A stretch of 64,000 bases of DNA. Origin: Citrus sinensis (taxonomy: Eukaryota; Streptophyta; Magnoliopsida; Sapindales; Rutaceae). Below, one piece after another: positions 10,705-22,850 of the stretch. The stretch is from positions 6,787,501 to 6,851,500 of the forward strand of contig NC_068558.1 in NCBI RefSeq assembly GCF_022201045.2, in the 5' to 3' direction. The notes beneath the pieces are model-generated. The model worked only from the letters and a program-made list of their open reading frames with translations. It was not told the origin of the DNA and searched no databases. Positions within the stretch are counted from its first letter, which is position 1, and every line of letters starts with the position of its first letter. Both the position numbers and the translations under genes were made by a program.

Positions 10705-13255
10705 ATGGAAAATTTAAAAAATGAGCATGTAATTGAAGATGTGCAACCGAAAAAAAATGAGCCAAGTCTTTGGATGTTATTTGATAATCATGAGGAAATT
10801 TGAATGTTTTACAAAGTCTATGGTAAATAAGAAAGGTTTCCTGTGAAAAAATTAATTAGTAAAAAAAGGAATGATGAGATTGTAAAAATTGTCATATTTG
10901 CATTTGGCCATAGGCCAGTCAGAAAGTAAATCTATTAATGTGTCGAAGCTTAAATCTATTATAAAAACTAGTTGTGATACCATAATTGGAGGTTGTGTAA
11001 GTGAAGATAGAAAATGGGTTCTTCAAGCTTATAACCTTCAACACAATTATGGATTGAGTCTGGACAAAACTATGTGTTTCCCTTATAACCGTAGCATTAG
11101 TGTAAGTACAAAAAAGCGTATTGAAATGAATGATTGTGCGAGAACTAATATTGCCTCGAATTTTAATTATATTATTGTCGAATCTGGTGTGAATAAAAAT
11201 GTCTCATTTAAAAAAAAAAGATTGTAGAAATCTTATTGACAAAGGAAGACAATTACAACTTGAAGTAGAATATGCTATGGAAATTCTAAAATACTTTCAG
11301 AAAAAGTAAGTAGAATGCAAGGGATTTTGTTTTAGTATTGATTTAGATGAGCAAGATCGATTAAAGAATGTATCTTGGGCATATCCGAGAAGTAGGACAG
11401 CTTACAAATATTTTGGAGATGTCATCACATTTGATATCACATATCTTACCAATAAGTATGACATGTTATTTGCTCCCTTTTTCAGAGCTAATCATCATGG
11501 CTAGTCTATTTTGTTAGGATGCGAATTGATTTCACATAAGGGTACAAAGACATTTACGTGGTTATTTCAAGCATGGTTATCATGCATGTTCTGTTCTCCT
11601 TCCACTATAGATAAAACAATGCAAAAGATAATTGAGAGTTGTTTTTCCTACGACCAGGCGTTGATGATGTTTGCGACATATAATAAAGAAGATGTTTGAG
11701 AGTTAGGGGCTTTTAAAGAACATGAATATATTATTTCTTCTTTATTTTTTGTTGTTTATGATTCACTGAGCCCTGTTGTATTAGACGAAGCTTGGCTTGA
11801 CATGTTATGATATATGATTTATGAGATACTGATTGGTTAAATGGTTTATATGATGAGCAGTATTATTGGGTTCTATGCTATTTGAAAGAATGTTTTTAGG
11901 CAGAAATACCAACAACTCAGTGAAATGAAAGTATGAATGCATTTTTTTATGGGTCTGTTAACTCAAAAACAAATTTGAAACAGTTTATGAAGTATTATGA
12001 AAATGCGTTGAGAATGAAAGTTGAATTAGAATGACAAGCAAATGCCAAATGTTTTAACAAAAGTATTTTATGTGTAACATGATATGAAATGGATAAGTAA
12101 GTTGAAGAAGTGTAAACTATTTCTACATTTAAAGAGTTCCAATACGAATTAATTACGTTGATGTATTGTGATATGGTTAATTATATGAGATTAATATATG
12201 AAATCAGTCAATCATATGGGCAAGCCAAGAAACTAAGCTTTGAGGTTATTTTTTAAGAAGTTAAGTGTGAAGTTAGCTATATCTGTTTAAAGTTTCAATT
12301 TAAGGAGATTCTTTGCAGATATGCCTTTGCAATGTTGATATGTAACAATGTTGAATTACTTATAAAAATGTACATTTTATTAAGGTATAGGAAAGATTTG
12401 AGGAGATGCTAGAGTCAAGTGAAAGTTAGTTATGGTGTGCAGAATTTATCCATTCAATAAGAGAGATTTGACAAAATATACACTACATTCACTAAGGTTG
12501 CAAACATACTTGCTGATGATGGCGCTCGTAAAGGTCATTCTCCTTGTCAGAGGAAACAACCTTCAATATCTAAGAAACCCGACCAAAAGAAGAAGATTGC
12601 AAAAAAAAAAAAAATTGTTGAAATACAAATTTATGTTTTTTAATTTCATTTGGTTTTTATTTAATTGTTTATCATAATTTTATAAGATTCATAAGAAAAT
12701 GATTCATCGTCTTATAAAAGTGCCTAATAAAATCTCCACATAGTAGAGCAACATGGTCATGGTAAGTTTTTGAATTTTTATGTTAAACTTTTCTTTTATT
12801 TTGAAAATACGTAACTAAGTATATTGTTAAGCATATATATACGTTACAAGAAGAAAGTACTATTAATATAAATCTCAACTAATGTGAGACTCTAAGCTAC
12901 AATAATGAAAGAATTAAATTCATGAAGAAATTTTAATTTTTAATTTTTTATACGGATTTTACATATATTTTTTTATTTGCTTAGGTACTTATATACCCAA
13001 CCCAATTTGGTGGAAATAATATTTATCAATCATTTCCTTATAATTGGCACACAATAAGTTGTTATCTTAAAATCATAGTTTCTTAATGTATACTTATATT
13101 TTTAAATTTATAAAATATAACATGATGTTTTAATTTTTTATGTATTATAGCAACCTATCCTATCGAATGCTTTGTAGTCACATTATTCTTCTCCTTCAAT
13201 GATGTACGAAGGATCTGGAACTGAGAATTTCCAACAATTGCTATATCAACAATGA
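10705..13255 (+). pseudogene. FAR1/MULE transposase pseudogene
   Basis: This is a collinear but broken copy of the gene at 3530-6247. It starts with an ATG at 10705 in the same context. Early stops follow at about 10801 and 10828. Recognisable blocks include the FAR1 region (about 10889-11227, with STKKRIEMND), the catalytic core (about 11330-11620, with DVITFDITYLTNKYDM and TFTWLFQAWLSCM), and the SWIM finger near 12295-12340 (FQFKEILCRYAFAM). The last exon, near 13150-13255, ends NFQQLLYQQ, matching the Gln-rich end of the intact gene. Several stops and frameshifts make it non-functional. Confidence 0.88.
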
Positions 13256-13659
13256 CTTGTATTTTGTTCAGATTATTTTCTCTATCATTTTGCTTAAATT
13301 TGACTTAAAATGATGAATTAATCATTGCACAGTTGTTGTTTTTTCAGGACAATTTTTATTGGCCCAGTAGTTTTTTTGATAATTCTCGATGACATATTTT
13401 TGGTAATTATTTATGACATAAATCATTACAATTTCAATGTGTTTGTACTCATCATGTGTTATTTCGGCATCCAATAAAGATTTATAATAACAATTTGAAT
13501 ATAATTTCAAACACAATCAAGTGAAACAACTCATAATCTTATATTTGAAGGAAAATACTATTATATATGTTTACAAGTTTTTTCCAAGAAATATTATAAA
13601 TTGAAACAACTTAAAAATAAAACTTGAATATAAAGCATTGTACAACATCACAAGTATTC

Positions 13660-14004
13660 TAATGAAATCATATCATGGCGTCTGTCTCTTTTGAAGTTCA
13701 TTGTCAAACAATCATCTCTGCACTCTATATTGTTGCATATGCTCAAGTTCTTTATAAACAAGTAAAATTCAACAAACAAACACTTAATCTCCAATGTCAA
13801 CTTTCTAACTTCCTTCACTAACAAGTCAATTTTTTCTTCGCTAGATTTACGGTCTTCTACAGATTGAAAGTTTTTACATCCTCTGCATTTTCAAAACTTG
13901 TGATTTGAATTCTTTGTAATACGTGACGTTAACAACTCCATTTTGTGATTGCATTTGTTATATTTTTGCAGTGAGTTTCGAGTTTCATTTATGCTATATG
14001 ACAT
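13660..14004 (-). pseudogene. GRF zinc-finger pseudogene of the second MULE
   Basis: Read on the minus strand from an ATG at 14004, the frame aligns with the GRF protein of the first element. LLTSRITKNSNHKF matches the finger signature, but the Trp codon of the RRFW motif has become a stop. KCRGCKNFQ and then VEDRKSSEEKIDLLVKEVRKL match the coiled-coil part. The C-terminal membrane part is not clear. Position and orientation match the intact gene, showing that the two-gene layout predates the split of the two elements. Confidence 0.82.
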
Positions 14005-15330
14005 TGTCATTAATAGACTATTTTAATTGCCAAAAAAAAAAAGTACGAAAACACAAAACACTTTGCAACAACTCATATTTTTTAGCCAAGAAACATAAAA
14101 AAAAATTGTCAAAAAATGAAAATTAAATGAATGAATAAGAAAATTAATTAGTCATATCTAATATTCTCAAATAGTTAAAAGAAACACTAAGGATGTTTTA
14201 TCACAAGATATTCATGTAAAACCAAGTTATTAGACAATGAAAATTAACAAAATTCAAGTAAATTCTAGGAAAAAATGAGTTCAAACAAAATATGGAGTTA
14301 GTGCATGAGACAAAGTATAAAAGTCTTTCCCCATTAATATTCCAAAGATAATCACAACAAGTAACAACAATTCTAGAAGCACACATACTAACTCTCAAAT
14401 TACAAGAGTCAAGAAAGTAGAATGCAGCAAATCATCTAAATAAAAATCTAGTAAACCGTTGAAATGACCATGCGAACTACTAAAATTTCCCAAATTCACG
14501 GCAATTTTACATCACATTGAACCAAAATCCAACACTTTTCACATAGTAAAACCTAAGTAAAATGAGGGATTTTACATTTTTATTTCACCTAGAGCAGTAG
14601 TTAACAGCTACTATTACTGATACAACAAAAATTAATATTCAAAACGAAAAATTCATCTTTATAATCAAACAACTACCACCAAACAACAGATACTGAAACC
14701 TAGGGAATTCACAAAATTAATCCATAAATGGACAAAACACAAAAATTTATCATTTCTTTAATCACTGGCTATAAAACGGGCGGTGAATCTAAAATGGGTG
14801 GTGGTTGGGCTCTTACTTGGCAGCGGACTCAACAACCTCAGTAGTGGGTTTAGCTTCGACTTCGGCTTTGGCTTCGAGAGTAGTTTTGGGTTTTGCTTCC
14901 AGATAAAAAACAGACGGCGCTTCTGTATTTGGGAGAACTTGCGTAGAGTTTTGGTGAAGGAAAAGAGCAGAGCTGAGTTTCAATTTTAAAAGAAAAAGCA
15001 GAGGAGTGTGATGGAGATTTTGGTAGCCGAAGAGAGTAAGGATAAAGTCAAGAGAGAGAGTGATAGAGTGATGGGGATTATGTTTCCTCTCATTTTTATT
15101 TTTTATTATCTTTTAACAATTAAAAAATATTAAATTACCGAGAGAGAGAGAGAGAAGACTCTCTCAACTTTCTCTCAGCATTCTTAATACCTAGCATCAC
15201 TCAACTTCATATTAACTTCTCCTTTAAAAGATTTGGTAACTACCAAGTGGTAGTTACTACTGAATGGGTTTGCATATCATGGGCAACCCTCCGATGGATA
15301 CATTATGTCGGAGATTTTAAAATGAAAAAA

Positions 15331-15797
15331 TTGAGGCAGTTAGCCTATATCTAAGTGGTGGATTACAGTTCTCATAATTTATAGTTTGAGTTCTTATGAG
15401 AATTTCTTTTTTCTTTTTTTATTCCCAATTGAAACTTAGATTAGTTTCATGTTAATAGATATAATACATATCAGTAACTGAAAAAAAAATAAAAAAATAA
15501 AGTAATTAATTTTTTTAAAAACTAAAATCAATCACAAAAAGAAAGTTACCATATAGTTAAGAAATAATATAAATCATTTTAAAATATTGAGGCAATTAGC
15601 CTATATCAGAGTGGCGGATTATAGGTCTCACAATTTATAGTTTGAGTTCTTATGAGAATTTCTTCATTTTTTTTCCTAATTGAAAAATATATTAGTTTAA
15701 TGTTGATAGATACAATACATATCAGTAACTGAAAAAAAAGTGAAAAATTAAGTAATTATTTTTTTCTCAAACTAAAATCAATCACAAGAAGAAAGTT
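15331..15797 (+). repeat. Two tandem SINE-like copies
   Basis: Copies at 15331-15547 and 15587-15797 share most of their ~210 bp at an offset of 256 bp. Both start TTGAGGCA.TTAGCCTATAT, followed by aGTGG.GGATTA. Both contain agtttgagttcttatgagaa, then an A-rich stretch and atcaatcacaa.aagaaagtt. The tRNA-like spacing of a degenerate A-box (AGTGG) and B-box (GTTTGAGTTCT) suggests a tRNA-derived SINE that inserted twice or was duplicated. Family membership was not checked. Confidence 0.6.
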
Positions 15798-16239
15798 CGT
15801 GTACTTGATACATCACCATGCTTAGATTTGAAATACAAAAGTTTACGAGCATTCCTACTTGGACATAATTTTTTGTTGATAGATTTTAAAGAAAAAAACA
15901 TGTAACTATTAAACTACATTTACTAAAATGTAATTTACATTAGGAAAAAAGGAAGCAATCTCATTTGTCAGACTTATTAAATTTTATTTTGTAGCTCAAG
16001 GGTCAAGGCCAACAAGAAAGAGGGTGCAATCAAAATATTAGTGAGGTGCTTATGATTTTACATTTTAACAAAAGATGGCCCCCTGAGCCCATACCTGAGA
16101 CCCATCTAACTAAAACACTCCCTTGTTTGTTTGTCTGTCTTGTTTTGTTTTTACTATCTTCGTTCGGAAAAGTCAAATATAGGAACCGACTTTTGGCTGT
16201 CTAAATTACGAGTGATCTTTCAATGAAACATTGGTTGTT

Positions 16240-17154
16240 TTTCTCCATTTTGAAAATTGGAAGAGTAAAAATAAAAATAAGCATTAAATTTTTACTAGCA
16301 ACATATATATTGGCAGTGTTGATAGAAAAATCATGCATGTGCATACTACTTTTCGTCCTTCTGCTAAAATTGAGCACTTTTCCATAATCTTCTCCCTAAG
16401 TTTTGCTTCAATCTTTCTTTGCAATGGCAGCGGAAATTGACAAAATAATAACATTTTTAGGTGTATAGGTCCCTTTATTTTGGTTAATATAAAAAGTTAT
16501 TAACGGTAATCTCCTTTACTTTAGAAGGTCGTGGGATGATGCTGCAGCTAGCCTTATCCAACTGTTGGGAAGAGAGTGAAACATGTTTTTAAAAGTGAGG
16601 GTCATGCCCTACTTTCGTGCACTTGGTGGTTTTGTAATCAACTTCTTCAAGTATATTGATGGTGTGTTAATGGTTCTTTCTACTGGTAAGTATTCTTGCC
16701 TTGTTGACTTACTGGTTTTGATCAATTTATAGGTTTGATCTAGAATTTCTCTTTTTCTCGCTCAAGGGATCCTTACTGCCCATTTGGTGGTCTATATTCC
16801 CACTTTTGAGGAGTCTTTATTTCTTATCTGGTAGTCCCCATTCTTTGATGTAATGCATTGACAAACTTTCTTATCAACACACGGATTGGCTTTCTCCATT
16901 TTGAAAATTGGGAAGAGTAAAAATAAAATTAGGCATTAATTTTTATAATAAAAGAGCTTTTCTTTTCTTTTTTTGCAAGGTTGATAGATAAATCATGCAT
17001 GTGCATTACTACCGCTTCATTTGCTTCATCATTCACAGCATCAACTTCTCCAATTTCGTCCTTATGCTAAAAGTGGACACTTTTCCATAATTTTCTCCTA
17101 AAGTTTTGACTCAATCTTTCTTATCAATGGCAGTCGAAATTAGAAAAAAAATAA
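16240..17154 (+). repeat. Diverged direct duplication (about 16240-16450 and 16891-17154)
   Basis: Both segments run from tctccattttgaaaattggg through aatcatgcatgtgcat, acttttccataat and caatctttcttt to aatggcag.cgaaatt. The second has extra inserts of about 35 and 45 bp. Spacing is about 650 bp. This could be an old segmental duplication or the terminal direct repeats of a small retroelement. No TG...CA ends or primer-binding site were seen. Confidence 0.65.
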
Positions 17155-18194
17155 TCATCATAATTAGACATGATAAATTATGGAAAAAGAAACAAGGGTC
17201 ATGCTTATTTCTTTTTTTTTTTCCTTTAAAAAAGTATTTTAAGGGAGAAAAATTCAAAAAACAGGAAGTCAAATATTGATTAAACATTATTTGTTAAATT
17301 ATTTTTTTTCTAAACTAGCATTACCATTTAGCCGCCCAATTTAAGTCTTAAATTCTATTAGTATTGTACACACACAAAAAAATAAATAAATAATTGAACA
17401 ATGTCATGAGCAACGCGTGATCATTCGCGAAAATAATTTTTGATGAGGTGGTAATTTTGTCCGAGAAGATAATCCAAGTTCTGGTGTACTTGACCCTGAC
17501 TCGGTCTCAAAATCACCATACAACATAGAAGTCAAAGGCGACACAAAGTGTTTCATTGAAATCCATGTCAAAATTCTAAAAAGTCAAACAGTTTCTTTTT
17601 ATTTTTTTAAAAAAGTTAAAATTACATTATTCGGTGCCGTGCAAGAAGAGTGTAAAGCTGGTCTGTCAACATGGAAACACAGTTTTAAGGCAACGTGACA
17701 AGATGCACACAAATTTATACAGTCACAGCTAATCACAACACGAATCCCAGCTGGGATTTTGCTTTCTTTTAATCTAATGCAATAATGATATGAAGTTACA
17801 AATATAAGTAGTTCCCTTCCCTCAACATTTTTGCTTTTTTTTTTTCCCCCCCAAAAAAGGCGCCCAGTCACGGCCACCTGTACCAGCCCCTGATCAAACC
17901 AATCAATCAGGACCCACACTCGTCAGAAACGAAATACAGAAACGCAATCATGGCCATCCAACCACTGCTTCTCCTCAGGGTCCCACTTTCAACTTTCTCA
18001 CTGAATTACCTGATAGCTACCCTAACCCTTGTTGCATTTAACTTGCTTTAATTTCCCCTCCACCGCAATAATTTTGAAATAAATGTATTTCCAAAAAGCA
18101 AAGTTTAAAGATAAAATAATAATGGAAGCTTCCTTAAATTAAAAATACAAAAATATAAACTGCTGGTAATTCGCTTAATCATATTTCATAATAA

Positions 18195-18284
18195 GGGCAC
18201 GTGCCCACGTGAGGGTAATCTGGGAATAAAAGGGTTTGCAAAATCGGTGGCCCGGATTGTCAAGTTGGCTCTCTTGGACACGTG
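18195..18284 (+). promoter_or_regulatory. Cluster of three G-boxes upstream of PEPKR1
   Basis: CACGTG occurs at 18198-18203 (inside the 12-bp palindrome GGGCACGTGCCC), at 18206-18211 and at 18279-18284. G-boxes are bound by plant bZIP and bHLH factors in light and ABA responses. They lie about 0.95-1.05 kb before the kinase ATG and just before a likely first exon, so they probably belong to its promoter. Confidence 0.6.
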
Positions 18285-18363
18285 TGAGATGCTAGTGGTG
18301 AGGGTATAATTTTGATTTGCACATTACTTCGTAGTGCTTGGTATTTCGCAAGAATAAAATAAT

Positions 18364-18498
18364 ATGAATAGTTATGTAATGGTTCTTCCGGTTACCGGTA
18401 ACATGTGGAGAGTGTTTGAACTAATGAGAGAAGAAAATGTGACTGGTTTTTGGACCGGGGGTGATGGAGTTGATCTTCTTCAATGGTTCATTGAACAG
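18364..18498 (+). other. Candidate upstream exon of PEPKR1 (leader, uORF or N-terminal extension)
   Basis: An ATG at 18364 opens 45 codons that end at a GT donor (GAACAG|GTCAGT). Joined to an acceptor at 19223-19224 (ATTAGAG|TTGAGC), this frame would run in phase into the kinase ORF. Unspliced, the frame stops at 18525 or so. The kinase start at 19240 already gives a family-like length, so this may equally be a 5' leader exon with a small uORF. cDNA would decide. Confidence 0.35.
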
Positions 18499-19239
18499 GT
18501 CAGTCTCTGTCTTTTCTCTCTCTAAGCTACACTAAAATGTGGCTCTTTTTGATGCATCATATATTTTGTTGACTAAAGATTTGAACCTTGTGGTTGTTTT
18601 GGTGTACATTTTTTTTTTAAATTACAAATGTTCGAGGTTGTCTCAGGGTTTTCTGCATGATGTTTCTATTATTGGGAAGCTTGCGGGTTGTTTTGTTGTC
18701 TTGAAAGTTAAGAACTTTTGAGCTTCAGTTTGAGAATTCTCATGTGGGTGAGTTTCTGTTTTGTTTTGGAGGTTCTGCTTTGTGTTTTATTACTTTCTGT
18801 TCCGCTTCCGGATCTGAGGAAAAAGTTCGAAAAAGATAGGCTGCTTTTATTTTACGTTTTGCATACATGTAAAGGAAATTTAAGCATTCAAACCATAGAA
18901 AAGGATAACATGGTATGGGAGAAAAGAAATATAGAAACCATAGAATTTTGGGGTTTAAGCAAGTTGTCTGAAATTTGAAAGTTCTTCTTTGTTCAGTAGG
19001 TAGTAGATGTTGAACATCGAAGAATCCCATCTTCGTAGTTTTGGCAATTGGTGGGTCTATCCTTTGTTGTCAATATTGTTCATGATATGAGCTTATTTAG
19101 TGATGATGGGTTACACTCCTTTTGGATGTCGATTCAGTGAATTATTTTGCTAAAGGAAGATGATGATTAGATAGTATTGAGACTTAAAAGCAAGTTGTTG
19201 ATTGGTGGCTTCTTATAATTAGAGTTGAGCATTATTGGT

Positions 19240-21712
19240 ATGGACACAAACAATAGTGAAGATAGTAGCCAGCTTTCAACACAATTCTGCAACAGTTACA
19301 AAGTCTCAAGCCTTACTGGAACCATTTTGGATGCAACCCAGATCTCAAATTTGAGCGATCGGTATGTTCTTGGAAAGCAATTGGGATGGGGGCAATTTGG
19401 TGTCATTAGAGAATGTTCCGATAAGTTTACTGGTGAGGTTTTGGCTTGTAAGTCTATTGCAAAAGATAGATTGGTTACGGTCGAAGACGTTCGTAGCATC
19501 AAGCTGGAGATTGAAATAATGACTAAGTTATCAGGGCATCCTAATGTTGTAGACCTCAAAGCAGTTTATGAGGAGGAGGATTACGTACATCTGCTGATGG
19601 AATTATGCGCAGGTGGGGAGCTATTTCACCGACTTGAAAAATATGGGAGGTTTTCTGAGACTGAGGCTAGAGTTATTTTTAGGCACTTGATGCAAGTGGT
19701 TAGTTATTGTCATGGCAATGGAGTTGTTCATCGGGATTTAAAGCCGGAAAATATTCTCTTGGCTACAAAGTCCTCATCCTCTCCAATTAAATTAGCAGAC
19801 TTTGGTCTGGCAACTTACATAAAAGCTGGTAAGGCCTCTATCTTTTACTGTCTCATTTAGTGCGGATCTATAAGTATGGTTGCAAGTTTTCCTATGTAAG
19901 TATATTTGGTTTTTGTCAAACAGGCCAGAATTTGCATGGGACAGTTGGGAGCCCGTTTTATATAGCCCCTGAGGTACTGGCAGGGGGCTACAATCAGGCT
20001 GCTGATGTGTGGAGTGCTGGCGTTATCTTGTACATTCTTCTCAGTGGGATGCCTCCTTTTTGGGGGAAGACTAAGTCAAAGATTTTTGATGCTGTTAGGG
20101 CTGCAGATCTACGGTTCCCTTCTGATCCCTGGGATCATATATCTGCATCTGCCAGGGACTTGATCATGGGAATGCTTCGTGTAGATCCTTCAACTAGGCT
20201 GACTGCAGCAGAGGTTCTAGGTATGTCAGTTATGCAGTTTTGTCAGTAAAGTGGCTTAAAAGTGACAAAGAAGTTAGTAGATATACTCTGGGTTATTGCG
20301 TGGCAATTGAAGTAAATAGCAATAAATACCTAGTGAACTAGTTTTGTGCTTGTTCAATTTGTGAGTTTGTTGACTAAGAATTTGATTGCTGTTGTATGTG
20401 GTAAAAAGTTATGACATTGTCAGTTAAATGCCATTTGTGATTATTTACACAATAGAGCTGTTTCTTTTCGGTACTGCATATTAAATGTAATTTGGTTCTT
20501 ATTGAAAAGTAATCTTTGGATGTCACAAAAGATGTGTTTTCGAAATTTCTACACCGAAACTAACAATATAGTTTACTTTTGCAGCCCACTCCTGGATGGA
20601 GGAATGTGAACAAGTAGCACAAAAACCATGCAAGCAAGATGACCTTTGTTGCAAACAGCTGGAAGTGGGTGGAAGTTCTTTCTCTGCCACATTTATCTCC
20701 AGGAATATGGACTGTAGTTTTGGTGATGGTCAACTGGAACAGTCACCTGCATTCACTTGTAAATCATCATTTTCTGCTTTCCTCGCTGATGACGGTACTC
20801 CTTGCTCAGGATATGGAGGTTTTTCTTTTAGCAGCTGCTGTAAATCAAGTGTGGCTGACTTCTCTTCACCAATCCCTTCGATGCCAAGCTTTTCTTTCTT
20901 CAGCCCAATTTCTGCAGTTGAGCAAGGAAATGCTTCATTAGGACATAAAGTCAACATGACAAAACTGGACGAAAAGCATGGAGGTATATATGTTCATATG
21001 ATTCCTTGCCACAGGTTTTGTAAAGGACCATTGCATAGTCTAATAGTTAAGTTTGGGACCAAATATTTAGGTTTATGTCTTGAGTTAATTGTTCATAATC
21101 ACATTGCTTTAATTAAATATAAAATAGAAAGGATCTAGGAAACTAATTAGAGGATTGATATTTGTCAAGTGGAACATGATGACAATGGCTGGTTCTGCTC
21201 ATTATTAAAATCAGTGCACCACAAGTGATAAGTAACACACGCATAACTTCCTACTTTGTTCCTAAAGAGCAGTTTCCTTACCTGGCTGTGTTCCTTTATT
21301 GCAGATTGAATGCACTAATGATTGCTTGAAAGAATTACCAAAATAATCTAGACCACTTTTCTCTTGGTTGCAAAAGTAATATTGACAAATTGGGTTTCTT
21401 CTCTGCAATAACCCTTAACCCAAGCATTTTGGCTTTGCATGTACAGAATCAAACTTGGAAAAGCTGTTTGTTCTGCCAGGTTCCTTACTTCCTGTTAGGC
21501 GTGAGGTAAGGGAAATAGAGGACAGGACAGAAGTTCCAAGAGGTGGCACTACTGCTTCAAGGGCTTCAGGCATCCACAATAAACGGAATCGTACAATCGG
21601 ACTCGGTGAGCTTGATCAACTTAATCTCGTGGTGACCGAATCAGTCATCCGTTGGGCATCATGCACGCACATCCCAACTGCCCCATCCCTTAGATTATCA
21701 CTTGTCTGTTAG
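19240..21712 (+). CDS. PEPKR1: PEPKR1-type serine/threonine protein kinase (4 exons, 516 aa)
   Basis: A CDPK/SnRK-superfamily kinase without EF hands, matching phosphoenolpyruvate-carboxylase-kinase-related kinase 1. Exons 19240-19828, 19924-20220, 20585-20983 and 21447-21712 join in phase with GT-AG sites. The kinase domain covers about residues 42-307: glycine loop GWGQFG (49-54), catalytic Lys K71 (ACK), HRDLKPEN (164-171, D166), DFG (187-189), activation segment GTVGSPFYIAPE. It closes with LAHSWME. The remaining ~205 residues are Ser/Cys-rich, with no recognised domain. All catalytic residues are present. The family is named for similarity to PEPC kinase; the substrate of PEPKR1 itself is not established. 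The ATG at 19240 is chosen because a TTG five codons earlier is not a normal plant start. Confidence 0.9.
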
Positions 21713-22850
21713 AAAGGGATATGCAATCAATATTATTGGGTGGGTGTTTGAGCGGGGAAGATTATTATACTGACTGAAAGAACTGTATGCCTGAGAACTG
21801 GAAGCAGAGACAGAGATTGGTTCATCTGAGAAGCTGAACTCCTATATATAGGTCCTGAATTGTTTAATTTTTTGTGATGTGATTGAGTAATGATGCTTTT
21901 CTGGTCAGGAAAATAATTGCAGTGTATTAGTTTGAGGTTACTAAATTCAATTGACTTCTTAAAATTCAGCACAAAAGTTTCAACTCTAATTACTAATGCA
22001 AATGTAGAGGATATGGCTGCCATTTGTCTATTTAAAAGCTTTTTTTACGTGCACCGAGTTTTTTTTATTTTATTACATGCGACTATTGCTTAAACTACAA
22101 TTCATATTATATGAGATTATAATTGATATTTACAAATTAAACTATTATTGAGACCAACTTATATCAATGTTTATAGAGTTCTGCTCAAATTTTAACGAGG
22201 AATGACTACTTCACTCACACTTAAGTAGGGTAGAAGACAATCTTCTCTCAATTATACAATATAATTAAGGAAGAAAATACGCCTCTTAATTTTGATTGAT
22301 GAAATTAAATCAATTATATGATTTTATGCATCAAGCTGAACCGATTAATCTTGAACCTATTTGCTTATCCACCTGGTGCCAGGAGTGCAGGCTTTTATAT
22401 AAGTTGGATAATTCCAGTCTTAAAACATCCAAAATGCTTGTTATCGAGCATCCTAGTGCAAGATGGGATAAAATTTGTTCTCGTAGAAAAGAATCAAAAT
22501 AGTGATGTATTTAACTTCTGTAACTGCACTATATTGAAAAGACACCTGACAACAAAAAGAGAGAGAACACAGGAAAAATTGTAAGTTAGTTTTTTTAATC
22601 ATAAATATTAATCAAATATCATGCCGACTATTCTCTTATGATACAAGTATATAACCTCTTAAACGTACGATCATGTCGTAGGTCTTAACTTATAAAAACT
22701 TACCCCGTTGCTCTTGAGCCTCAAATAGGAAAACAGAGGCCTCACTTCATTATACAGCAAACTTGGGAAAATTTAAGTCATAACAATAAGGGTAATGCCA
22801 CTATTCCAGGAATAATCATTACAATTTGATACTGTCGCCTAACGCTACAC
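21713..22850. other. Intergenic region between PEPKR1 and NUP50-like 3' ends
   Basis: The two genes converge here. The first ~300 bp are probably PEPKR1 3' UTR. Short open frames near 22296-22584 show no recognisable protein features. Confidence 0.5.

Larger units (their letters stand above)
10037..15191. mobile_element. Decayed MULE related to the 2,595-9,560 element
   Basis: Long imperfect TIRs span about 10037-10345 and 14880-15191. The left arm (acaCTCTCTTTCCCTCTC..., then ccaaaatccccatcatgctc and ctacataagttctcccaa) matches the reverse complement of the right arm closely in its inner ~200 bp. The outer part includes aatgccaagagaaagctaag against aatgctgagagaaagttgag. Inside are a plus-strand FAR1/MULE transposase pseudogene and a minus-strand GRF-finger pseudogene, in the same order and orientation as in the intact neighbour. 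No target duplication could be recognised, in keeping with age. Confidence 0.82.
15192..18190. other. Gene-free DNA between the second MULE and PEPKR1
   Basis: No gene was recognised. It holds a pair of SINE-like direct repeats (15331-15797) and a diverged pair of duplicated segments (16240-17154). The remainder is AT-rich. Confidence 0.5.

Noticed and set aside
17599..17919. 106-aa minus-strand frame
   Set aside because: Lies in gene-free DNA upstream of PEPKR1; no family features, and it begins within a homopolymer-rich tract.
19225..19239. TTG start for the PEPKR1 frame
   Set aside because: The first in-frame ATG is at 19240 and gives the family length; the upstream codons are better explained as part of the leader or spliced exon.
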